Shown piece by piece: positions 19,848 through 27,255 of a stretch of 56,252 nucleotides of DNA. Within the stretch, counting starts at the first letter, position 1. Every line of letters starts with the position of its first letter. A model generated the notes under the pieces. It saw only the letters and a list, made by a program, of their open reading frames with translations, did not search any database and had not been told where the DNA came from. Both the position numbers and the translations under genes were made by a program. Origin of the DNA: Acetobacter musti (lineage in GTDB: Bacteria > Pseudomonadota > Alphaproteobacteria > Acetobacterales > Acetobacteraceae); assembly GCF_011516835.1 (NCBI RefSeq), contig NZ_WOTB01000025.1, positions 1-56,252 of the forward strand. Reading direction: 5' to 3'.

Positions 19848-20095
19848 TCGAAGGACAGTGGCTCGGCCGGACTTTGGTCCCGGGCCTGCAGGGCCGCGAC
19901 ATCCTGATCGGTCACACCGGCCTCACGACCGATGGACGCCAGCAGCGAACCCAGCCGGACCCGCCGCGAGGGCCGAACGGCCGCCTCCAGAATGATCCGG
20001 ATCTCGGCTTCCGTACTGCGCCCATGCAGCACGGCCTGCGCCTTCAGCGCCCGATGCGTCTCTTCCGGAAGGTTGCGAATAACAACTGAGGACAT
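19844..20095 (-). CDS. Ribbon-helix-helix antitoxin (FitA/VapB-like)
   Basis: 83-residue antitoxin. MSSVVIRNLPEETHRALKAQ followed by GRSTEAEIRIILEAAV is the ribbon-helix-helix DNA-binding domain of FitA/StbC-type antitoxins. The C-terminal tail (about 55-83) would wrap the toxin. ATG 20110 is an alternative start. It should repress its own operon by binding the palindrome at 20119-20128 with toxin as co-repressor. Confidence 0.9.
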   Translation of the reverse strand: MSSVVIRNLPEETHRALKAQAVLHGRSTEAEIRIILEAAVRPSRRVRLGSLLASIGREAGVTDQDVAALQARDQSPAEPLSFE

Positions 20096-20118
20096 GGCGG
20101 AACTCTTCATTTTCTGAA

Positions 20119-20128
20119 ATGATATCAT
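20119..20128. promoter_or_regulatory. Palindromic operator of the toxin-antitoxin operon
   Basis: ATGATATCAT is a perfect 10-bp palindrome in an AT-rich stretch just upstream of the antitoxin start, the usual place for an RHH antitoxin operator. Confidence 0.5.
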
Positions 20129-20240
20129 ACTAAATAATTCGATATCTTTCCAGGAAAATCCTTCATCCTCATAGCTCGTGCCCCGGAGCGCCAAACCGGC
20201 TACCCTGCGGCAAACGGACATATGCTGTTCCGGAACAGCC

Positions 20241-20489
20241 TTACTCGGACGTCCCGGCCATATGGGCACCGCCTATGTCTTCGAACAGGCTGAGGGCATC
20301 CGGGGAGGAGGCGACATAGTCCCCCACCCTCGCACTGTCGGCCCGGATGCGCCGCCGCCGTGCGTGCCGCAGACCCTCTTCCAGAAGATCCGGCACCAAC
20401 TGCCCCAGGGACAGGCCACGTCGGGTGGCTTCGCGCTCCAAGGTGTGTTTCAGGCGCTCATCCAGTTGAAGAACCAACGGTGCGGTCAT
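20241..20489 (-). CDS. Orphan ribbon-helix-helix protein
   Basis: 82 residues with APLVLQLDERLKHTLEREATRRGLSLGQLVPDLLEEGL, a ribbon-helix-helix antitoxin-like domain. The ATG has GGAGG five to six bases upstream. No toxin gene follows: a 16-bp palindrome (20224-20239) and the next promoter come directly after. It may be a solitary repressor or an anti-addiction antitoxin. Confidence 0.7.
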   Translation of the reverse strand: MTAPLVLQLDERLKHTLEREATRRGLSLGQLVPDLLEEGLRHARRRRIRADSARVGDYVASSPDALSLFEDIGGAHMAGTSE

Positions 20490-20543
20490 ATCACCCTCCT
20501 GCGATCAGCCGACCTCAGCTTAACAAAGCCTTCTCTGCCCATG

Positions 20544-20570
20544 AAGGGAGCCATTAGTAATGGCTCCCTT
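20544..20570. repeat. Perfect 12-bp inverted repeat with 3-base loop
   Basis: AAGGGAGCCATT and AATGGCTCCCTT flank AGT. There is no following T-run on the plus strand (only TCTACCC), so it is not a clear terminator. It lies about 110 bp before the TGACG array and could be a relaxase-type hairpin or protein site. Confidence 0.7.
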
Positions 20571-20681
20571 TCTACCCAGGGACCTCGGAAAACCCGAGCC
20601 CCTTTCCCGCATGCCCACCCACGGCGGCTCAGCCGCCCGCACCAACGGTGCAATGGTGTATGAAGAGCCTAAATTCTCCCC

Positions 20682-20798
20682 TGACGCATCGCGGCGAAAC
20701 CATGACGGTTCGCATGACGAAAGACTGACGTATGCCCTGACGAAACCGTGACGCTTCCATTGGCGCTACCTTGACGCTACACAGACGTTGACATGACG
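20682..20798 (+). repeat. Phased TGACG iteron array, candidate partition centromere
   Basis: TGACG occurs at 20682, 20703, 20715, 20726, 20738, 20749, 20772 and 20794. Degenerate units fill the larger gaps: CGGCG at 20692, TGGCG at 20761, AGACG at 20783. This gives eleven units spaced 10-12 bp, about one helical turn each, all in one orientation. The array stands directly before the three-gene partition-like operon, as the stbDR repeats do before stbABC of plasmid R388 and as iteron centromeres do in other systems. Confidence 0.8.
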
Positions 20799-20828
20799 TT
20801 TCACTGTTCGAACCGGGACGATGCTGGA

Positions 20829-21404
20829 ATGGCTCAGGCAGCAGGAAAAGCACGATTTCGCGCACTAAGGGCTGAAGGTTCTCTCAAGGAGGCGGCAAGC
20901 CCGCTCTACCGCTGGCTGATGCTCAATTACGAGGACATTTCTTCTGTTCGTCAGCCTGGCGATCCATGGGCACCTTATCTCACTGCGGCAATAGAAGACG
21001 GCGTGTATATCGAAGACCGGGCACGCGGTCTCAGAGCGATCCGCCGGATGTGGGATGTTGTTCAGAAGCTCAAACGTAAGCGGCGGACAACACCTGACGA
21101 TGAGCCACCGCCGCCGGCGCGAACCTTCTCGCATGCTCCAAGCAGAGCTGACGCCGGTTGGCGACCTCCTCTGAGTGAGGCCTCTTCGCCTGTCCATGGT
21201 GAAGGGCAAAGGGGCGCGCCAGTCGGAGAAGATAGCTCATCCAAAAAAAATACATCGCTGGTCGCATCTTTGCAGACAACTGTTCCTGCGTATCCGGGCG
21301 CGACAGAAAACGGGGAAGATCTCTACCCCGTTGGGCGCGCCCGGGCCGAAGTGATCAAGCGGGACCTCCTTGAACGACTGAAGCGCAAGGAGCCCGGATT
21401 TTAA
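20829..21404 (+). CDS. First gene of partition-like operon, candidate array-binding protein
   Basis: About 191 residues. The N-terminal 80 residues are helical and basic (KARFRALRAEGSLKEAASPLY through RARGLRAIRRMWDVVQKLKRKRR), then a long proline- and serine-rich linker, then a short helical C-terminus (GRARAEVIKRDLLERLKRKE). The ATG at 20829 is preferred over ATG 20793, which lies inside the last TGACG unit. Position before a ParA/StbB-like ATPase and after an iteron array suggests a centromere-binding adaptor, the StbA role, but I see no convincing sequence similarity to StbA. Confidence 0.55.
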   Translation: MAQAAGKARFRALRAEGSLKEAASPLYRWLMLNYEDISSVRQPGDPWAPYLTAAIEDGVYIEDRARGLRAIRRMWDVVQKLKRKRRTTPDDEPPPPARTFSHAPSRADAGWRPPLSEASSPVHGEGQRGAPVGEDSSSKKNTSLVASLQTTVPAYPGATENGEDLYPVGRARAEVIKRDLLERLKRKEPGF

Positions 21405-21416
21405 CGGGAGCAGGAT

Positions 21417-22241
21417 ATGCCATCGGCCGCAACTACGGACACGAGCACGGGCACCACGACCAAACCCACGTTACTCGTCGCAATCGGACGTCAGAGAGTG
21501 GGAAAGACGACCTTTCTCAAATCGCTGGCAGAAATCACAACACAGCAGGGCGGAAAGCCGGAAATCTGGAACACGGATTCCATGAACCGCTCACACACAA
21601 TCGCCTCGCTGGGTTCTCATGTGCGCGAAGCCAATTCGACATCCGCTGCGGGACAGGCCGCGTGGCTGGAGGAACAAATTGAGCGGCTGGTCGATACACG
21701 TCAGGACGCTATTCTTGACATTGGTGGCGGCTGGACTGCGATGCACGAGCTGATCCGTTCTTCTCCCCTTGTCGCGGCACTCGACGAAATCGGTATCTCT
21801 CTGGTGACGGTCTTCATGATCGGAATGGAGAACGCAGACATCGACTACCTGGAGGATCTTCAGACAAAGCATCGTTTCCTCCCGCCCAAAACAGCAATCG
21901 TTATCAATGAAGGACTGTTGCCAGTCGGCGTCGAGACGCCCCGGGCAGTCGCGGAAATCCTGAATAATAACACCGTCCTCAAGACACTCGATCGTGGTGC
22001 GGCACACGGTGTGTTCCCGGCGGTCAACGGTCTGAAGAAGATAGCAGATCGAGGGCAGTCATTCATGGATTTCGCGGCGAACAAGCCTGTCAGCGGGATG
22101 CCGGCCAGTTCCGTGTTTGATCGTCTCAGAATGAACCGCTGGCTCAAGCGAGACGTGCCCCTGTTTCTGCAGGATCTCGGCCCGGATTATCTGCCCCGCA
22201 TGCCCAAAGGATTGCCTGAGGTGATGATGGAGAACGTCTGA
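21417..22241 (+). CDS. StbB/ParA-like P-loop ATPase
   Basis: 274 residues. A P-loop at 24-32 (GRQRVGKTT) follows the strand TLLVAI; it departs from the canonical ParA KGGVGKTT and resembles the variant loops of StbB-type plasmid ATPases. DAILDIGGGW near residue 100 fits a Walker B-like strand. Expected role: moving or positioning plasmid copies together with the first gene of the operon. It starts 12 bp after that gene and overlaps the next by one base (TGATG). Confidence 0.65.
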   Translation: MPSAATTDTSTGTTTKPTLLVAIGRQRVGKTTFLKSLAEITTQQGGKPEIWNTDSMNRSHTIASLGSHVREANSTSAAGQAAWLEEQIERLVDTRQDAILDIGGGWTAMHELIRSSPLVAALDEIGISLVTVFMIGMENADIDYLEDLQTKHRFLPPKTAIVINEGLLPVGVETPRAVAEILNNNTVLKTLDRGAAHGVFPAVNGLKKIADRGQSFMDFAANKPVSGMPASSVFDRLRMNRWLKRDVPLFLQDLGPDYLPRMPKGLPEVMMENV

Positions 22242-22768
22242 TGACGGCGCAGGGAGACATCGAGGCGGCAGACCGGGAGTTTGTCGCACGGATGGAGACC
22301 TTGCGCCGGGTCGCCGCTCAATGGGTGGAACGCCCGATCGCGCCGGAAGCCGACGTGCTCTCGGCGCTGATTGTGGCGATCGATCAGGTTGGCACTCTGT
22401 GTATCGAGATCCGGCGTGCCTCGATCCGGTCGGTCGCCGAAAACAAGCTGCTCGTGGAACAACAGCGCCAGGCACTCGCGCACGACGCTGCGGCGATCCG
22501 GCAGGCTATGTCGGACGACGCAACAGCAATTCGGGAGCAACTGCGGGAGGGCATTGAAGCGGTCCACACTCTGCGAACCATCAATGAAAAGCTGGTCGAG
22601 AAAAGACTGCTCGGGATCATCGCCGACATTACGAAAGGACTTCGGGGAGCGATTGAGAATCAGGCCACGGCCATGACCAGACGGTTCAATCTCCAGACCG
22701 CTTTTCGGGTTCTGGGTTACAGTTCCGTCGTTCTTCTGGTGGGCTTTGTGCTGGGACGGATGCCCTAA
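22241..22768 (+). CDS. Third gene of partition-like operon, coiled coil with C-terminal membrane anchor
   Basis: 175 residues. A long helical stretch (about 30-140) is rich in alanine, glutamate and glutamine, and the C-terminus is one hydrophobic segment (VLGYSSVVLLVGFVLG). No family recognised. In R388 the third gene stbC has no known function; here a membrane tether for the ATPase system is conceivable. Confidence 0.6.
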   Translation: MTAQGDIEAADREFVARMETLRRVAAQWVERPIAPEADVLSALIVAIDQVGTLCIEIRRASIRSVAENKLLVEQQRQALAHDAAAIRQAMSDDATAIREQLREGIEAVHTLRTINEKLVEKRLLGIIADITKGLRGAIENQATAMTRRFNLQTAFRVLGYSSVVLLVGFVLGRMP

Positions 22769-22833
22769 AGCCGGTGTGGCCAAAATGGACACAGTAAGCA
22801 CGCCGCTAAGAAATTCCGTAGAACACGGAATCA

Positions 22834-22844
22834 GGTCGCATGAT
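22834..22844 (+). promoter_or_regulatory. Shared regulatory element, copy 2
   Basis: GGTCGCATGAT, 39 bp before the GTG start at 22883. It is preceded by a 7-bp inverted repeat (ATTCCGT/ACGGAAT, 22813-22831). Confidence 0.65.
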
Positions 22845-22882
22845 GCGGCTGGATAGTGACCTCCTCACAACAGGAGGCTCTG

Positions 22883-23704
22883 GTGTCCCACATTCCCCTT
22901 TCATACCGCCGCACGAGGAAGATGACGATTGTCCTTCTGACGTGCGGCATCATGTCGCCAGCCGTGGTGAACGCGCAGACGATCAATGTGCCGGCGGGCC
23001 TGCCCGCGCACGTCAATGCCACGTATCAGGAGCTGGGGCTCGGTGAGTGGACCCCGGACACTACCAGCACAACGCAGACCATGAATGGCAGCGGCACGGT
23101 CACTTCGTCCGGTACAACCGGCGTTTCTGACAGCGATGCGCTCCAGACCATGTATCAGCAGTCGTGGGGGTATGAAGCGCCGCAGAACGCACAGGCGCTT
23201 GGGGTCAATCCATCGGCTCTTGCTGCGACGTGCGTGGTCGAATCTGGCTGCACCAATCTCTATACAGCGGGGAATGGGAACACGATTACCGGCGCGTTCC
23301 AGATGAGTGACGGAACATACAACGAAGCCTTACAACAGGCTCTGGCGTCCAATCCGGAACTTGCATCGACCATCACATCCGGGACTGCAGGACAGCAAGA
23401 TCCCGCGACGCAGGCGGTCGCGGCAGCGCAGTATCTCAAGGACGCCGCCACGTCGCTGCAGAGCGCAGGAATTGCGACGCCGACCGCTCTGGACGCACGC
23501 GGATATTATAACTTTGGCCCTACCGGGGGCACCCAGCTCGCGCAAGCGGATGCTTCGACGCTGATGTCAGATGCCTTACCAAGCGTTTCACAATCGACGC
23601 TTGCGAAAAACGGGATAACATCGACGGAAACAGTCGGCGAGTGGCGCGCAGCCGTTGCGGCGAAGATGGGCTCTGCCGCGTATCAACCCGTTCTCACGTC
23701 ATAG
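22883..23704 (+). CDS. Exported lytic transglycosylase-like protein
   Basis: About 273 residues. A signal peptide runs to VVNA before QT. A lysozyme-like region carries the probable catalytic E120 in CVVESGCTN, followed by GNTITGAFQMSDGTYNEAL, the pattern of SLT transglycosylases (ES..N and GAFQ). Such enzymes cut peptidoglycan for assembly of secretion or conjugation machines. The GTG start at 22883 is chosen because AGGAGG lies seven bases upstream; earlier in-frame codons lack one. Confidence 0.75.
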   Translation: MSHIPLSYRRTRKMTIVLLTCGIMSPAVVNAQTINVPAGLPAHVNATYQELGLGEWTPDTTSTTQTMNGSGTVTSSGTTGVSDSDALQTMYQQSWGYEAPQNAQALGVNPSALAATCVVESGCTNLYTAGNGNTITGAFQMSDGTYNEALQQALASNPELASTITSGTAGQQDPATQAVAAAQYLKDAATSLQSAGIATPTALDARGYYNFGPTGGTQLAQADASTLMSDALPSVSQSTLAKNGITSTETVGEWRAAVAAKMGSAAYQPVLTS

Positions 23705-23706
23705 GA

Positions 23707-24111
23707 ATGAATATGCGACATTTTCTCTGCGGCACTTCCGCCAGCCTCGTGGCCCTGGCCGCATTTCAGACCCAAGCCGTTGCTCAGCCGCGACCGACGC
23801 CCTTGCAGGGGTATCATTGCGTTATGATCAATCAGACGCTCGACCAGATGCGGGATCCGGCTCAGGCCGTGGTATTCAAGGGAAAGCCTGACGACGCGGC
23901 CCCCGCAATATCACCCGCCAGCACTGTGATTGCGGTCAAAGACGATGCGACCCCGATAAATGGATATTACCCGGCGCTGAATTTTGGTCTTAAACCTGTC
24001 TGGGTCTCAGCAAAAACACTCGCACCTTATAAATCAGCAAGCGATCCGACCGCGCAATGTCAACCCGGGGTGAAGGCAGACGGTCACCTCGGCTTCATCT
24101 TCACTCATTGA
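23707..24111 (+). CDS. Small exported protein
   Basis: 134 residues with a signal peptide ending TQAVAQ. The mature part has two cysteines (YHCVMINQT and TAQCQPG) that could form a disulfide. No family recognised. It starts two bases after the transglycosylase stop and shares its promoter, so the two probably act in the same envelope process. A terminator follows. Confidence 0.65.
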   Translation: MNMRHFLCGTSASLVALAAFQTQAVAQPRPTPLQGYHCVMINQTLDQMRDPAQAVVFKGKPDDAAPAISPASTVIAVKDDATPINGYYPALNFGLKPVWVSAKTLAPYKSASDPTAQCQPGVKADGHLGFIFTH

Positions 24112-24136
24112 AGGGCATCGGACACACGGAATGCGA

Positions 24137-24165
24137 GGGCGGCCCCAGGCCGCCCTTTTCATTTT
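24137..24165 (+). terminator. Rho-independent terminator
   Basis: GGGCGGCC and GGCCGCCC form a perfect 8-bp stem with a CCA loop, followed by TTTTCATTTT. It closes the transglycosylase operon. Confidence 0.85.
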
Positions 24166-24182
24166 CCTGTTCTTCAACTGAT

Positions 24183-24500
24183 TCAGCCTCGGGCAACAGG
24201 ATTACCTGATGTGGGCCGGGGCAATGTCGCGGCCATCAGCTCGCGCAGGACGGGATCGTTTTCACGTCGGCGCGGACATGGGAGAGCACGGGCGGCGGCC
24301 TCACGGGCGAGCAGCCATTCGGCCAGATCGGGAGCCAGGCGGGATGTGCCTTCGACACATCGACGGAAGGCAGTGCGGTGCATCTGACAGTATTCAGCGG
24401 CCTGCCGCTCGGACCAGCCGAGGGTTGTGATGCAAAGGAGAAGCCGCGCTCCGGACAGGCCGGGCGCCGGACTTGCGGAAGAGAAGGATTTCTTTGTCAT
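24183..24500 (-). CDS. Small helix-turn-helix protein
   Basis: 105 residues. GWSERQAAEYCQMHRTAFRR reads as a helix-turn-helix (a Cro/YdaS-like arrangement) followed by a helical tail (APDLAEWLLAREAAARAL). Start placed at ATG 24500, which has a G-rich stretch just upstream and lies 20 bp from the regulatory element; an ATG at 24524 lies inside that element. A plasmid regulator is likely; targets unknown. Confidence 0.6.
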   Translation of the reverse strand: MTKKSFSSASPAPGLSGARLLLCITTLGWSERQAAEYCQMHRTAFRRCVEGTSRLAPDLAEWLLAREAAARALPCPRRRENDPVLRELMAATLPRPTSGNPVARG

Positions 24501-24519
24501 GCCCCCGGAATAAGGGGCC

Positions 24520-24530
24520 ATCATGCGACC
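24520..24530 (-). promoter_or_regulatory. Shared regulatory element, copy 3
   Basis: GGTCGCATGAT read on the minus strand, 20 bp before the helix-turn-helix gene start. Confidence 0.6.
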
Positions 24531-24559
24531 AGGGCGTCTTTATGTGGCTGATCGGGATT

Positions 24560-24904
24560 TCAGAAGGCGCGCTCTGAATCAACACAGGATTGCAGACCGG
24601 CAACCTCGCAGCGGACAAGCCTGCGCCCCGTGGCCTTGACACGCGAGACATAAGCCTCAGCGATCGTGGCGTCCGACCATTCATCCGGGTTAGCATCACG
24701 GACATAATCGTATGGGTTTTCGGCACTGTAACCGTCAAAGGTGGCGGCCTTGTATCCGGCATATAGTAAATCGATGATGGGAGGCAAGGACAGGAATGTT
24801 CCTGTATCCACCGGCCCGTCGGCCCTTTTGCGCCTGAATTCGGCAGACAGAATTCTGATCCGTTCTGCCGTGGGCGGTGTTTTAGAAAGCTCGATTCCAG
24901 TCAC
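24560..24904 (-). CDS. Hypothetical protein, 114 residues
   Basis: Starts at a GTG with AAGGAG eight bases upstream. The middle part (TFLSLPPIIDLLYAGYKAATFDGYSAENPYDYV is split here as TFLSLPPIIDLLYAGY and AENPYDYVRDANPDEW) shows no known motif; two cysteines lie near the C-terminus. Function unknown. Confidence 0.6.
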   Translation of the reverse strand: MTGIELSKTPPTAERIRILSAEFRRKRADGPVDTGTFLSLPPIIDLLYAGYKAATFDGYSAENPYDYVRDANPDEWSDATIAEAYVSRVKATGRRLVRCEVAGLQSCVDSERAF

Positions 24905-25019
24905 GGGCAGGGCTCCTTTCGGGAATGATCGTATTACAGCAATCGAATTCAGTGAAAAAGTTACTTTCTACCGTCGATCTGTCGGGGCAGCCGAATTTTC
25001 GGCCAGCCCCGCTGATGAC

Positions 25020-25229
25020 TCAGACCAGTTCCTGGTCAGCAAAGCCGCAGCTCTGACAGATCCGGTCCTTCACCTCGCCCTCGGGAAAGTAATCGCCGGT
25101 TTCGTGATCCCAGTCTGCCGCTGTTTCCCAGAAATGCAGATCGAGCGGCTGACCGCAATCGGGGCAGAGTTCAGTGAGAACAGGAGCAACGGGCGCGATC
25201 GGGGCGAACGTATTATGCGCAACGGACAT
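25020..25229 (-). CDS. Small zinc-ribbon protein
   Basis: 69 residues. CPDCG and CQSCG pairs 33 residues apart form a zinc ribbon. The start at ATG 25229 leaves an 86-bp leader from a clear promoter at 25315-25343. Partner and role unknown. Confidence 0.65.
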   Translation of the reverse strand: MSVAHNTFAPIAPVAPVLTELCPDCGQPLDLHFWETAADWDHETGDYFPEGEVKDRICQSCGFADQELV

Positions 25230-25314
25230 CTGACATCTCCACACCAGGCGATTAGTTAAGGGATTGCGGCGATTACAAGTTAAAGAATGAGGTCTTCGCC
25301 CTCTCAATAAATAC

Positions 25315-25343
25315 AGATTAGTACAACAACAAACTAAGCGCAA
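25315..25343 (-). promoter_or_regulatory. TTGCG-family promoter, copy 1
   Basis: On the minus strand TTGCGC, a 17-bp spacer ending GTAC, then TAATCT. The same architecture and spacer occur at 26027-26055 and 28010-28038, with a weaker relative at 53130-53158. Confidence 0.7.
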
Positions 25344-25475
25344 CTAGAAATCACATAAAAAGCGATAACGTTAATATATATTCACATCTAAACCATTTAA
25401 TCCGCTATTTAATTTCGTTGCTTACATGATAAGCAAGTACTTCGCAGTGATCCACCACGTATTATCAGAGAGAAA

Positions 25476-25572
25476 CCGATCAAACTCTTGCGCGTCAGCG
25501 TGGAGCCCCGGCAGGGGGCTCCAGTGAGGTTAGCGGCGCAGCCGCCTGGCGAACCAGAGTGAGAGAACCCCT
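25476..25572. repeat. Multi-hairpin element, copy A (candidate structured RNA)
   Basis: A ~97-bp stretch closely matching copies at 26187-26293 and 28173-28282. It contains GGAGCC..GGCTCC and GCGGC-GCA-GCCGC stems and ends GAGAGAACCCCT. This copy has lost the last CCCC-GAA-GGGG hairpin seen in the other two. It ends 2 bp before the stop of the adjacent membrane protein gene. Confidence 0.7.
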
Positions 25573-25574
25573 AA

Positions 25575-25787
25575 TCAGCCACCCCGGATGACAAGGGCTC
25601 CGGCACCGAAGAAGAGGCCACCCGGGACAAGCATGAGAAGGGACGCCGCAGCGACAGGGGGTGATGATGGCGGCGGATCGAACGCACCCTCAGGCTGGGG
25701 CCAGTAATGTTCGGGTATCCACAGCCCCATGAAGAAGAAACCCAGCCCGATCAGGATAAGTGAGCAGCCGATGACAGTTCTCGACAT
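25575..25787 (-). CDS. Small two-helix membrane protein
   Basis: 70 residues with two hydrophobic helices (VIGCSLILIGLGFFFMGLWI and ASLLMLVPGGLFFGAGALVI) around a proline-rich loop. The ATG has GAAAGGAA nine or so bases upstream. Function unknown; one of several tiny membrane proteins in this region. Confidence 0.65.
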   Translation of the reverse strand: MSRTVIGCSLILIGLGFFFMGLWIPEHYWPQPEGAFDPPPSSPPVAAASLLMLVPGGLFFGAGALVIRGG

Positions 25788-25809
25788 CTGAAATTCCTTT
25801 CGGGCGAAG

Positions 25810-25935
25810 TTAATGGCTTACGGAAAACGGATGGGATTTCCGCGACGATCCGCCAGTAAGGACCGACGGCAAAGGAAGCATTCCTCTCTTGCACACAGGG
25901 TCGACGGCAATCATTGTTGTAATAGCGGTGGACAT
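25810..25935 (-). pseudogene. Remnant copy of the 27256-27915 gene start
   Basis: A 41-codon frame beginning MSTAITTMIAV, compared with MSNAATTMTAA at the start of the gene at 27915. After about ten codons the similarity stops. Its promoter, hairpin leader and the multi-hairpin element upstream are also duplicates of those of the full gene, so this is a duplicated regulatory module with a cut-off gene. Confidence 0.6.
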
Positions 25936-25962
25936 GAAACCAGACCTTTCTGTCTAACGTCA

Positions 25963-25994
25963 GCCTTGTCCGGTGTTAGAGCACCGGACAGGGC
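25963..25994 (-). ncRNA. Leader hairpin, copy 1
   Basis: A 13-bp stem with one G-U pair (arms 25963-25975 and 25982-25994) and a 6-base loop, 28 bp before the start codon at 25935. It corresponds to the hairpin at 27942-27973 with differing bases that keep the pairing. Confidence 0.6.
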
Positions 25995-26026
25995 GTCCGT
26001 GACGGGACCCTTCCCGGCACAGATAA

Positions 26027-26055
26027 AAGTTAGTACACTAACCAAATAAAGACAA
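26027..26055 (-). promoter_or_regulatory. TTGCG-family promoter, copy 2
   Basis: Minus strand TTGTCT, 17 bp, TAACTT. The dyad GTTAGTGTACTAAC (26029-26042) overlaps the -10 region and may be an operator. Confidence 0.65.
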
Positions 26056-26186
26056 GACCAAATACCTGACAAATCCGAAATAATACGGTTATATACAAAT
26101 ACTCACATCATTATCCGTACGCCCGAAAATAACCATAAGCAGTATTATTTCATATGCTGATAAACATGGTCCTGCACGGACGGATC

Positions 26187-26293
26187 AGCGGTCGAACCGT
26201 TGCGCGGAAGCGTGGAGACCCCGAAGGGGGCTCCAGTGAGGTTAGCGGCGCAGCCGCTTAGCGAACCAGAGTGAGAGAACCCCGAAGGGGACG
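26187..26293. repeat. Multi-hairpin element, copy B (candidate structured RNA)
   Basis: About 107 bp. Stems: GGAG..CTCC enclosing CCC-GAA-GGG, AGCGGC-GCA-GCCGCT, and CCCC-GAA-GGGG. On the minus strand the two CCC/GGG stems close with stable UUCG loops. On the plus strand a GGGG-ACG-CCCC stem and a run of eight thymines (to about 26312) follow directly, which would terminate a plus-strand RNA. Confidence 0.7.
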
Positions 26294-26333
26294 CCCCGAA
26301 TTTTGCTTTTTTTTCGTTTCTGACCGGTTTCGT

Positions 26334-26513
26334 CAGGATTTTTCGGACGGCACCAACATCTCGCGCACGGCCATGGCGCAGGCGGTAGTGCCGGCGGCAC
26401 CGAGACACCCGATCAAAGTAAATCCGCCGGTCAGGGCGAGATACAGGAGAGACACGCCGAACACGAGAGCGATGGTTATAACGGTTTCCTGGACACGGGT
26501 TTTACCGAACATG
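26334..26513 (-). CDS. Small two-helix membrane protein
   Basis: 59 residues starting MFGKTRVQETVITI. Hydrophobic segments VITIALVFGVSLLYLAL and GGFTLIGCLGAAGTTACAMA, then a polar tail VREMLVPSEKS. The shared regulatory element lies 46 bp upstream, which supports it being a real gene despite its size. Function unknown. Confidence 0.6.
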
Positions 26514-26558
26514 AGAGACCCTATTCAGCGCGAGACAACAGGATTATGAGGCAGGACA

Positions 26559-26569
26559 AACATGCGACC
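26559..26569 (-). promoter_or_regulatory. Shared regulatory element, copy 4
   Basis: GGTCGCATGTT on the minus strand, 46 bp before the start at 26513. Confidence 0.6.
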
Positions 26570-26873
26570 GGGAAAATGTTTCGGACGGAAGGGCCGCGAG
26601 GCGTCCGGGTCAGGCCTGACGGCATGCGCCTGAGGTGAACCGGGCTGCGCGGAGCGCGGGGCGCGAGCCCTGCGATCCGGGCGGCCCTGTTCACTGAGAG
26701 GGGCGTGCCGGCATCGCGCGGAGCGCGGCGCGAAGCGGGCTTGAGGCGGACGCCTCGCGGCGGCACGCTGGGACCGGCGTTTTTCCGGTGCGGCCCGCCG
26801 GCTGTCGTCGGGCCGGGGCGGCTCAGTTCCCGCCCTCCCCGGTGACGCCGACGGCCTGCATGGGGGGCAGCTA
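26570..26873. other. Very GC-rich non-coding stretch
   Basis: About 300 bp of unusually high GC content with many short CGCGGAGCGCGG-like repeats. Overlapping frames on the minus strand are open only because stop codons are rare at this composition. I recognise no gene, promoter or RNA here. Confidence 0.5.
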
Positions 26874-27143
26874 TCAGAACGGGCAGGGATCGCGGCCATC
26901 ACCCCAGGCGGTCCAGCCCGCCCCCGGAACGGGTGAGCGGCGAGGACGGGCACGCCATGCCTCGATTCCATGTTCAGCGATAAAATCGGCCGCGCTGTCA
27001 TCTTCGGGATGCGGCAACTCCGGGCCGGTATAAGCGGGATTTCGATACCACACATCACGGTCGGACAGGATGTAGGCGCGTTCCGGATTGTCATGCCCCA
27101 CATTGCGGGCATATTCGCGGTCGGCAAGCGATTCATGGCTCAT
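26874..27143 (-). CDS. Hypothetical protein, 89 residues
   Basis: Acidic, aromatic-rich protein (SDRDVWYRNPAYTGPELPHP and AADFIAEHGIEAW). ATG 27143 chosen, with GGAG nine bases upstream; ATG 27149 would sit directly on that site. No family recognised. It is 112 bp downstream of the 219-residue gene and probably in the same transcript. Confidence 0.55.
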   Translation of the reverse strand: MSHESLADREYARNVGHDNPERAYILSDRDVWYRNPAYTGPELPHPEDDSAADFIAEHGIEAWRARPRRSPVPGAGWTAWGDGRDPCPF

Positions 27144-27255
27144 CGTCATACTCTCCGGGGCTTGTGCATAAGTGAAAAACTGCGGCGGGCTGCGCCTTTC
27201 CGGGGTCTGCCGGTGTGAGAGGGTGCCGGACCCGGTCGGGGTCCGGCGTGTGGGA

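Noticed and set aside
20682..20798. CRISPR array
   Set aside because: Repeats are only 5 bp with 6-7 bp between them and no cas genes; helical spacing fits protein-binding iterons.
26525..27136. A 203-codon minus-strand frame over the GC-rich stretch
   Set aside because: Pro/Arg/Ala-rich translation, overlaps a better supported 89-residue gene and a regulatory element, and stays open through lack of AT-rich stop codons.
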